Made by a program: the position numbers and the translations under genes
Assembly: GCA_964383915.1 (NCBI GenBank)
Contig: CAYLJE010000158.1
Span: 1-5,392, forward strand
Origin: DRPN01 sp964383915
GTDB lineage: Bacteria; Bacteroidota; Bacteroidia; Bacteroidales; VadinHA17
Direction: 5' to 3'
Length of the DNA: 5,392 nucleotides
Shown here: positions 1 to 5,392 of the stretch, one piece after another
How the letters are laid out: each line of letters opens with the position of its first letter
Numbering within the stretch: the first letter of the stretch is position 1
Notes under the pieces: model-generated
What the model saw: only the letters and a program-made list of their open reading frames with translations
The model's database searches: none
Told to the model about the DNA's origin: nothing

Positions 1-1346
1 CATTGAAAAAAAGAAGCCAGGGTGTGGAATTTATCGTTACGGATATAACAGACCAACGAAAGGTTATTGCAAACATAAAAGCCCAACAAGAAATTTTGAA
101 TGGAATACTTTTCTTTGGTGGTAGTTTATTTTTTGGTGGTGATCTGTTAGAAGAATTAAAAAAAGTCGGATTGCCTGTAATAGCTGTCCACCCTCTCTGG
201 GGGCAATGGCAATATCCTTTTTTTTATAATATTAGAGGAAAAAAGATTTTAGCATCTGTTTTGCCTGTAATACCTGACAAAGATGAATCTGTCTATGCGT
301 CCCGGCTGGATGATATAGCAGGAAAAATTAAATTGATTCAGGGTATCTCAAAAATGAAGGGTTTGAGAGTATTGGTAGTTACAGATAACCCTGTTCTTGG
401 TGACTATGAACCGTTACCATTACAAACCGGATCAACCGAAGAAGGAAGAAAAAAATATGAGAAAATTTATCTTAATAATGTGGAAGAAACATTTGGGACG
501 GAATTTGTAACAATACCACAAAAAGAACTATTTGAAAGGATAAATAAGATTGATCAAAAAGAAGCTGAAAAAGTTGCAGGTAAATGGATTAAGGAAGCTG
601 AAGGAATAAAGGGCACCAACGAAGTTCAGATAGTAAGATCAGCAAGGTTGTATTTATCTATGAAAGAGTTAATGCAGGAGTATAATGCTCAGGCAATAAC
701 AACAGAGGGATATTGTCACTTTCAACCGAAAGGCGAAGGTTGCGGGAATTTAGAAGGATATCCTGACGGTATTCCATCGCAAGGGTTACCTTCTACTCAA
801 TTTCTTTCAGATGGTATCGTAGCCACTTCTGAGACTCTAACAGATTCACTGCTTATTCAACAACTTGTTTTATTCATTACAGGCAAAGCAGGATTTAACG
901 GAGATTTAATAATAGACCCTGTTACTGAAACAGTTACAATCGGACATTGTGAATTTTCATTTAAACTTAACCCTTATGCCGATGACAGGAAACTTCCATA
1001 TATTATAAGAAATTTACCGATGTGGGAGGAAAACAAAGGGGGTGCCTGTGTACAGGTTAATTTACCAATAGGTAAAAAAGTTACAGTAGCCATAATAAAC
1101 ATGCGTAAGAAAAAAATACAGGTTTTTACAGGGGAAACGGTTAATGGCGAGAATTATTTCAAACACTGGGTAGATGTGATATGCAGGACGAAATTGATGA
1201 TTAAAACCGATGCAAAAGCAATAGCTGAGAATGATGATAGCGAAACATTCGGTAATCATCGGGTGGTATTTTATGGTGATCTCAGACAAATGTTTAAGGA
1301 TCTGGGCAATTTGATTGGATTTGAAGTAGTGGATGTGGATAGATAA
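1..1346 (+). CDS. L-fucose isomerase-like sugar isomerase family protein, 5' end cut by window
   Basis: This is a predicted cytoplasmic protein of the L-fucose/L-arabinose isomerase-like fold, a family that interconverts aldoses and ketoses using a divalent metal. The reading frame is open from base 3 to the TAA at 1344-1346. A TTG at base 3 would give 447 residues, but the first residues already sit inside a Rossmann-like domain (TDITD near residue 13, then ILFFGG). The true start is therefore probably upstream of the window; residue numbers here count from that TTG. The C-terminal half carries the family hallmarks. These are the GLPSTQFLSDGIVATSE stretch with candidate metal ligand E277, then TDSLL, the ITGKAGF...D301 and D305 segment, the GHC motif (H315, C316), a VTVAIINM strand, and the terminal GNHRVVFYGD (H419). 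The Cys usual in the 'PC' part of this region is Ser here. The substrate cannot be read from sequence. The GH89 gene begins 12 bases downstream, which suggests one operon. The family call is fairly sure; fucose as the substrate is not. Confidence 0.8.
   Translation, partial: LKKRSQGVEFIVTDITDQRKVIANIKAQQEILNGILFFGGSLFFGGDLLEELKKVGLPVIAVHPLWGQWQYPFFYNIRGKKILASVLPVIPDKDESVYASRLDDIAGKIKLIQGISKMKGLRVLVVTDNPVLGDYEPLPLQTGSTEEGRKKYEKIYLNNVEETFGTEFVTIPQKELFERINKIDQKEAEKVAGKWIKEAEGIKGTNEVQIVRSARLYLSMKELMQEYNAQAITTEGYCHFQPKGEGCGNLEGYPDGIPSQGLPSTQFLSDGIVATSETLTDSLLIQQLVLFITGKAGFNGDLIIDPVTETVTIGHCEFSFKLNPYADDRKLPYIIRNLPMWEENKGGACVQVNLPIGKKVTVAIINMRKKKIQVFTGETVNGENYFKHWVDVICRTKLMIKTDAKAIAENDDSETFGNHRVVFYGDLRQMFKDLGNLIGFEVVDVDR
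108..143 (+). repeat. Imperfect 18-base tandem repeat in frame (LFFGGS/LFFGGD)
   Basis: Two adjacent six-codon units encode LFFGGS (108-125) and LFFGGD (126-143) in the isomerase-like gene. They match at 13 of 18 bases, and the TTT-GGT-GGT core is identical. The repeat lies at the end of a predicted beta strand of the N-terminal domain. It may be a small in-frame duplication or only convergent hydrophobic/glycine composition. Confidence 0.5.
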
Positions 1347-1358
1347 AATGAATAAAAA

Positions 1359-3599
1359 ATGAACTTTATAAAGGAAAGTTTTAAGACATTTATAAGAGTG
1401 CAGGTATATTTGTTATTTACAATACTGCTTTTTAGTTCTTGTACCACGGGTTATTTCCGGGGCAGATCCCGGGTTAAAGAAGCCCGGAATGTAGTTAAGC
1501 GATTTATCGGGCCCCGTGCTGACGGAATCAATTTTAAGCTTATATCCGATGATCAGGGGAAACCGGGACAAATGATTTACCAAATTGAAGCACATCATGG
1601 AAGAGTTACGATAAAAGGAAATACAGGAGTGGCATTATGCCGCGGTGCATACACTTATCTTAAAGAGGCCTGTCATTGTATGTTTACATGGGGGGGAAAG
1701 CATGTGGATATTCCTGAATCATGGCCTGATTATCCGGTAAAACGGGTCGTTTGCCCTTTTAAATATACATTACAGGATAATGTCTGTACTTTTGGATATA
1801 CTACCCCGTTTTATAAATGGAAAGAATGGGAAAGATATCTTGACTGGATGGCCCTACATGGATACAATATGCAGAGGGCACCTGTTGGCGGCGAGGCTAT
1901 CTGGAGACGGGTCTGGAAAAAATTCGGATTGACAGATAAAGAATTGGATGATTTTTTTACCGGTCCTGCATATCTTCCATGGCACAGGATGGGAAACATT
2001 GATAAATATGACGGTCCTGTCCCGGCAAGTTTTTACCCGCAAACCATAACGCTTCAGAAAAAAATTCTAAAACGCATGCGCATTTTGGGTATTCATCCCA
2101 TTGCACCGGCATTTGCAGGCTTTGTCCCTTCAGGTTTTAAGAAACACTTCCCCGATGCTAAAGTGAGGAACATTGCCTCCTGGGCCGGTTTTAAACCCCC
2201 ATATACGACGCATATTCTGGATCCGATGTCACCTTATTATAAAAATATAGGGAAAGCATATATCACAGAATGGAAAAAAGAATTTGGTAATGTCCATTTT
2301 TATATGGCCGATAGTTTCAATGAGCTGACTCCTCCTTTATCAAAAAATCCTGATAAAGCATTAAAAGAATTAGCCGGGTTTGGTGAAGCGGTTTATTCTT
2401 CAATCAGAGCAGGTGATCCAAACGGAGTGTGGGTGATGATGGGTTGGTTGTTTGCCAATAATGAAAATTTCTGGACGAAAACACGTGCATCAGCACTGTT
2501 AAGCCGGGTACCGGATGATAAAATGATTGTTATTGATTTATATGCGGAAAAAATTCCTCAATGGAAAAGGCTGGATAATTTTTTTAACAAACAATGGATT
2601 TTTAGTGTCATTCCCAATTGGGGAGGAACCAGTAGACTTGGAGGCTGGTTACCCCATTTTGCAAAAGAAATACCTTCTCTTCAATATTTGAAAAACACAG
2701 GCAACCTTGTTGGATTTGGAGATTCTCCTGAAGGGACAGAAGTGAATGCTGTTACTTTTGAATTACTTTCAGATGCTGCGTGGGCAGATGAACCAATTAA
2801 TTTGGACGACTGGCTTAGAGATTATTGTACCGACAGGTACGGAGCCTGTCCGGTAGCTTTGCAACAGGCGTGGCGACAGCTTACACAATCGGTATACGGC
2901 AAAGAAGTTGCATACCCTTATATTTTTCAAAGAAGGCCTTTGAGTAATAGCAAGAGTTTGATCATAGGCTATCCGGATACGGATATTGACCAACATTATA
3001 AAAAGGCTTTAGGTTTATATCTGTCCGTTGCCGGCCGGTTCAAGGACAATCCTCTTTTTCGTAATGACCTGATCGAGTTAACGGTAAATTATCTCAGTGT
3101 TCAGGCGGATCATTTCATAGATTCAGCAAGAACGGAAGTAGAAGACAATGATCTGGAACGGGCTAACCTTATGATGCAACATGCTTCCAATATATTAGAT
3201 GGCATGGATCGGCTTCTTGGGTCACATACCTTGTTTCGTCTGGACCGCTGGGTAAATATGGCACGCAGTTGGGGAACGACTAAAGACGAAAAAAATTATT
3301 ATGAAGCTGATGCCAAACGTATAATTACCATATGGGGTAGTACCCTGAGCGAATACTCTTGTCGTTTATGGGCCGGACTGGTATCGGACTATTACAAAGC
3401 ACGATGGGAAGCCTGGTTCGGGACCGTCCGTAAACATCAGCTTTTTGATCAAAGCAAATGGGAAAAAAATTGGATCGAAACCCCTCAGGATTTTTCCATA
3501 AGACCTTATGATGACCCGTTAAAGGAAATCCCTATACTGCTTAGCAAATCAGGAAAATGGGGACTTAGTAAGTCGAATGTACAAAGTAACACAAAGTAA
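1359..3599 (+). CDS. GH89 alpha-N-acetylglucosaminidase (NAGLU-like), lipoprotein
   Basis: This is a complete 746-residue glycoside hydrolase of family 89, which removes non-reducing terminal alpha-linked N-acetylglucosamine with retention of configuration. A hydrophobic N-terminus (about residues 13-27) ends in FSSC, so C28 is a likely lipidation site and the enzyme should be anchored in the cell envelope. The domain order matches the NAGLU architecture. A small N-terminal domain spans about 35-120 (RGAYTYLK at 95-102). The TIM barrel spans about 125-460, with WERYLDWMALHGYN, GEAIW, FFTGPAYLPWHRMGN and PAFAGFVP. The helical C-terminal domain spans about 465-730 (LWAGLVSDYYKARW near 670-683). 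The acid/base is E322 in DSFNE and the nucleophile E458 in SPEG, equivalent to E316 and E446 of human NAGLU as I recall it. Several neighbouring motifs diverge: GGEAIW for GQEAIW, AGFVP for AGHVP, and PNWGG for HNFGG. The ATG at 1359 follows the isomerase-like gene by 12 bases with no clear Shine-Dalgarno, as is common in Bacteroidota. The family is certain; the exact substrate (mucin-type, glycosaminoglycan or other alpha-GlcNAc) is open. Confidence 0.95.
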   Translation: MNFIKESFKTFIRVQVYLLFTILLFSSCTTGYFRGRSRVKEARNVVKRFIGPRADGINFKLISDDQGKPGQMIYQIEAHHGRVTIKGNTGVALCRGAYTYLKEACHCMFTWGGKHVDIPESWPDYPVKRVVCPFKYTLQDNVCTFGYTTPFYKWKEWERYLDWMALHGYNMQRAPVGGEAIWRRVWKKFGLTDKELDDFFTGPAYLPWHRMGNIDKYDGPVPASFYPQTITLQKKILKRMRILGIHPIAPAFAGFVPSGFKKHFPDAKVRNIASWAGFKPPYTTHILDPMSPYYKNIGKAYITEWKKEFGNVHFYMADSFNELTPPLSKNPDKALKELAGFGEAVYSSIRAGDPNGVWVMMGWLFANNENFWTKTRASALLSRVPDDKMIVIDLYAEKIPQWKRLDNFFNKQWIFSVIPNWGGTSRLGGWLPHFAKEIPSLQYLKNTGNLVGFGDSPEGTEVNAVTFELLSDAAWADEPINLDDWLRDYCTDRYGACPVALQQAWRQLTQSVYGKEVAYPYIFQRRPLSNSKSLIIGYPDTDIDQHYKKALGLYLSVAGRFKDNPLFRNDLIELTVNYLSVQADHFIDSARTEVEDNDLERANLMMQHASNILDGMDRLLGSHTLFRLDRWVNMARSWGTTKDEKNYYEADAKRIITIWGSTLSEYSCRLWAGLVSDYYKARWEAWFGTVRKHQLFDQSKWEKNWIETPQDFSIRPYDDPLKEIPILLSKSGKWGLSKSNVQSNTK

Positions 3600-3600
3600 C
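3581..3600 (+). repeat. Perfect 10-base tandem duplication across the GH89 stop codon
   Basis: ACAAAGTAAC occurs twice back to back at 3581-3590 and 3591-3600. The second copy supplies the TAA stop at 3597-3599. With a single copy the frame would run through to the TAG at 3607-3609 of the present numbering, ending in SNMR instead of SNTK. The duplication therefore changes only the last two residues of GH89 and is probably a neutral slippage event. Confidence 0.85.
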
Positions 3601-3677
3601 ATGAGATAGTGGCAGTGATGAATATGGAAAAGAAACGGGTTCAGATGTATGTTTTTTATTGATTAATTTTTAAACGA

Positions 3678-4982
3678 ATGAAAATTATAGGCAAGATAAT
3701 TGGGTTAATAATCATATTAACTATAAGTTGTGTAAATAACAATAGCGTTGAGGAAAAACACGCAACACAAAAAAAAGCGGAACTGTTAAATGAATTTGTT
3801 ATTGTCGCTTATTCAGGTCCTCCTGCTGAAGAAGTTAACAGGAAACGATACAGTGAAATTGCCAATGCGGGTATTGATATAATTGTGCCGGGGACTTTTA
3901 ATGCCAGACAAAATTTGAGAGCGATGAATCTGGCTCAGCAGGCCGGATTGAAAGTTATTCCTTTTGACAAACGAATATTCCCCTTTGTGTCATCCGATGA
4001 AGTCCCGATAGATACTACAGTTATTGGAGAGGTAATTAATGATTACAAGAATCATCCTGCCCTTGCCGGTTATGTTATTCGTGATGAACCAAATGCCAAT
4101 TTGTTTCCAAGGCTGAGAGATATTAGTAGACTTTTTCGGGAGTTAGATCCTGATCATGAACCTGTAATAAACCTCTTCCCTTCCTATGCCAGTCCCGCTC
4201 AGCTTGGCTTTGCTGATTACCGGGCTTACGTTAGTAATTTTATCCAAACTGTAAAGCCGCGGTTGCTGTCATACGATTATTATGCTTTACGGGAAAACGT
4301 AACAATGGACAGCGGCTGGTTTGGTAATTTGACAATCGTACGTGAGGAAGCACGAAAGGCTAATATTCCCTTTTGGGTTTTTATTCAGAGCGAGGGCATC
4401 AAAGGTTATCTGCGTGTGCCAGACAGAGCCGAAATTCTCTGGCAGGTCAATACGGCATTAGCCTATGGAGCCAGGGGAATCGGTTGGTTTACCTACTGGA
4501 CCCCTTTACCTTACAAGGGAAATCCTCAGGTTGAAGGAGGAGCATCTCCGTTGGTTGAACATCATTATAACGCAATGATAGATATTCATGGCAATCGGAC
4601 TCCGGTATATAGTTATGTACGTGAGGCTGATCTTTTTCTCCGAAAAGCCGGCAGGGGACTGACAGGCTGGGATAATACTTTCATTGCTCGTTACAAGGGA
4701 GGTATATTGATTGAAGGTTCTTCTCCCATTGTAACGCCGTTAGGCAATGATGCTAATCTTGTAATTGGAACTTTTAAGCAGGATGACAGCTATCGTTTAG
4801 TAATTTCTAACAGCAGTTGTGAAAAAACAACAGGTTTTTTGCTAACATTTTCACAGGATTGGCAAAATGCTGAGATTTTTACGGCTATTGATGCAAAACC
4901 CGAAAATAAAAAAGAGGTAAGAGGACCATGGACATTGGAACCAGGAGGATCTGTTTTAATCGATCTGAAACCTGACCTTTGA
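3678..4982 (+). CDS. Putative TIM-barrel glycoside hydrolase-like lipoprotein with RDEP motif
   Basis: This 434-residue exported protein has a hydrophobic N-terminus (residues 3-17) followed by C18 in TISC, so it is probably a lipoprotein. The lipobox is weak, with Thr at -3. A polar linker (19-38) leads into an apparent (beta/alpha)8 barrel at about 39-325. Strand-like segments include EFVIVAY, IDIIVPG, LKVIPFD, LAGYVIRDEPNA (131-140), PVINLFPS, LLSYDYYAL (197-204), PFWVFIQSEG (231-240) and GIGWFTYWTP (267-276). A small beta-rich C-terminal domain (about 332-434, ending in PWTLEPGGSVLIDL) resembles the accessory beta-sandwich of many glycosidases. By clan GH-A logic, E137 of RDEP is the best acid/base candidate. 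E239 could be the nucleophile, but related proteins as I remember them do not obviously keep it. I recognise the pattern (RDEP, INLFPSY, LSYDYYAL, YGARGIGWFTYW) from a common Bacteroidota lipoprotein family but know of no established activity. It lies 78 bases after GH89 and ends in adjacent in-frame stops TGA-TAA. A non-catalytic glycan-binding role is possible. Confidence 0.8.
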   Translation: MKIIGKIIGLIIILTISCVNNNSVEEKHATQKKAELLNEFVIVAYSGPPAEEVNRKRYSEIANAGIDIIVPGTFNARQNLRAMNLAQQAGLKVIPFDKRIFPFVSSDEVPIDTTVIGEVINDYKNHPALAGYVIRDEPNANLFPRLRDISRLFRELDPDHEPVINLFPSYASPAQLGFADYRAYVSNFIQTVKPRLLSYDYYALRENVTMDSGWFGNLTIVREEARKANIPFWVFIQSEGIKGYLRVPDRAEILWQVNTALAYGARGIGWFTYWTPLPYKGNPQVEGGASPLVEHHYNAMIDIHGNRTPVYSYVREADLFLRKAGRGLTGWDNTFIARYKGGILIEGSSPIVTPLGNDANLVIGTFKQDDSYRLVISNSSCEKTTGFLLTFSQDWQNAEIFTAIDAKPENKKEVRGPWTLEPGGSVLIDLKPDL

Positions 4983-5042
4983 TAACTACTTTTAGTTTGC
5001 GGTGAATGACAGATAATATTTAAAGACGCGGACAGATCAGTG

Positions 5043-5067
5043 GCAGAGGATTATAGTAAAACTCTGC
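5043..5067. other. Small hairpin in the spacer before the last gene
   Basis: GCAGAG (5043-5048) pairs perfectly with CTCTGC (5062-5067) around a 13-base loop. Within the loop a further TTA/TAA pairing (5051-5053 with 5057-5059) is possible. No T-tract follows on the + strand, so this is not a convincing intrinsic terminator. It could be a processing or stability element in the 136-base spacer, or chance. Apart from this hairpin and the ribosome binding site, I see no promoter matching the Bacteroidota TTTG / TAnnTTTG pattern in the spacer. Confidence 0.4.
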
Positions 5068-5108
5068 TTAAAATGAGAAATAAATTAACAAAATAAATTA
5101 AAAATATC

Positions 5109-5115
5109 AGGAGGT
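5109..5115 (+). promoter_or_regulatory. Strong Shine-Dalgarno (AGGAGGT) for the 5119 start
   Basis: A near-perfect anti-16S match lies three bases before the ATG at 5119 and fixes that start. It is set in an A/T-rich leader (5080-5107), another common feature of well-translated Bacteroidota genes. The spacing is slightly short. The starts at 1359 and 3678 have no comparable motif, so this gene may be translated differently from its neighbours. Confidence 0.75.
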
Positions 5116-5118
5116 ACT

Positions 5119-5392
5119 ATGCGACATTTTATTACAGTGGTTAAGTTGGCAGCAGTTTTGTTTTTTATATCGGCATGTTCATTTATTTATTTGTCAGGAA
5201 ATAAAGTAATAGTAGCAAAGAATAATTTATCTGTTAAACCCATCAATTGTGCCCCTGTTGTTTTTGGTAAGGTGACGCCGGAATATGTTCCCCTTGAAAC
5301 CTGGGGAGATGCAAAGATTGAAAAGTTGTTTGAAAATATGGAAAAAGATGGTATTAACCTCATCATGCTCGCAGGAGGAGTTGGTGATAAGG
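5119..5392 (+). CDS. Exported lipoprotein-like protein, 3' end cut by window
   Basis: An ATG at 5119 opens a frame that stays open to the window edge, giving 91 complete codons. The first residues, MRHFITVVKLAAVLFFISAC, form a basic start plus hydrophobic core ending in ISAC, so C20 is a likely lipidation site. The residues after it (SFIYLSG) are also hydrophobic, so an uncleaved membrane anchor cannot be excluded. After a linker, the mature part begins with PVVFGKVTPEYVPLETW (about 46-62) and then an amphipathic helix and strand, IEKLFENMEKDGINLIMLAGG (67-87). This pattern of helix, then 'DGIN' and a hydrophobic strand, is typical of the first beta/alpha units of TIM-barrel glycosidases. That is only an inference from a fragment, and I cannot name a family. 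The start is supported by the strong ribosome binding site. The gene follows the RDEP lipoprotein by 136 bases and probably belongs to the same glycan-processing cluster. Confidence 0.75.
   Translation, partial: MRHFITVVKLAAVLFFISACSFIYLSGNKVIVAKNNLSVKPINCAPVVFGKVTPEYVPLETWGDAKIEKLFENMEKDGINLIMLAGGVGDK

Noticed and set aside
1062..1289. Minus-strand open frame of 75 codons inside the isomerase-like gene
   Set aside because: It lies opposite a well-supported coding region and has no recognisable family features.
1690..1696. G7 homopolymer in the GH89 coding sequence as a phase-variation tract
   Set aside because: Seven G's is short for a contingency locus. The tract encodes the W-G-G of TWGGK in a normal context.
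1811..2042. Two overlapping minus-strand open frames inside GH89
   Set aside because: They are antisense to highly conserved GH89 barrel motifs and overlap each other in different frames.
2769..2996. Minus-strand open frame of 75 codons inside GH89
   Set aside because: It is antisense to the GH89 C-terminal domain, with no supporting signal or homology.
3618..3662. Fourteen-codon ORF in the spacer between GH89 and the RDEP lipoprotein
   Set aside because: It is too short, has no ribosome binding site and no recognisable leader-peptide composition such as repeated regulatory codons.
3649..3677. T-rich stretch after GH89 as an intrinsic terminator
   Set aside because: The T-runs are not preceded by a GC-containing stem that I can find.
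4992..4999. TTAGTTTG as a Bacteroidota -7 box
   Set aside because: It matches TAnnTTTG at 7 of 8 positions, but no TTTG lies about 19-21 bases upstream; the nearest, at 4978-4981, is only 10 bases away.

Overview
The window most likely comes from a Bacteroidota genome, possibly an environmental or uncultured lineage. The base composition is moderately AT-rich. Three of the genes begin with lipoprotein-type signal peptides, and two of the three visible starts lack a Shine-Dalgarno sequence. A GH89 enzyme sits among other carbohydrate-type proteins. I recognise no gene that fixes genus or species, so the taxonomic call is an inference.

All genes lie on the + strand and read as one catabolic cluster. 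(1) From the left edge to 1346 is the 5'-truncated end of a predicted cytoplasmic sugar isomerase of the L-fucose isomerase-like fold. (2) After only 12 bases comes a complete GH89 alpha-N-acetylglucosaminidase lipoprotein (1359-3599). (3) After a 78-base spacer comes a lipoprotein with a TIM-barrel, glycoside-hydrolase-like architecture and a conserved-looking RDEP motif (3678-4982); I know of no established activity for it. (4) After a 136-base spacer holding a small hairpin and an unusually strong AGGAGGT ribosome binding site, a further exported, lipoprotein-like gene starts at 5119 and runs off the right edge.

As a working model, genes 2 to 4 are cell-envelope proteins that trim a glycan. 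GH89 would remove terminal alpha-linked GlcNAc, and the TIM-barrel lipoproteins would act on other linkages. The isomerase-like protein would convert a released monosaccharide in the cytoplasm. A 2-acetamido sugar has no free 2-hydroxyl for aldose-ketose isomerisation, so the isomerase probably acts on a different sugar of the same glycan. No SusC/SusD transporter, sulfatase, kinase, aldolase, regulator, RNA gene, mobile element or CRISPR array is visible. No stretch over 300 bases lacks a gene.

The points most worth a second look are a GH89 that keeps its catalytic glutamates but departs from conserved active-site-proximal motifs, the uncharacterised RDEP lipoprotein, and the strong ribosome binding site of the last gene.
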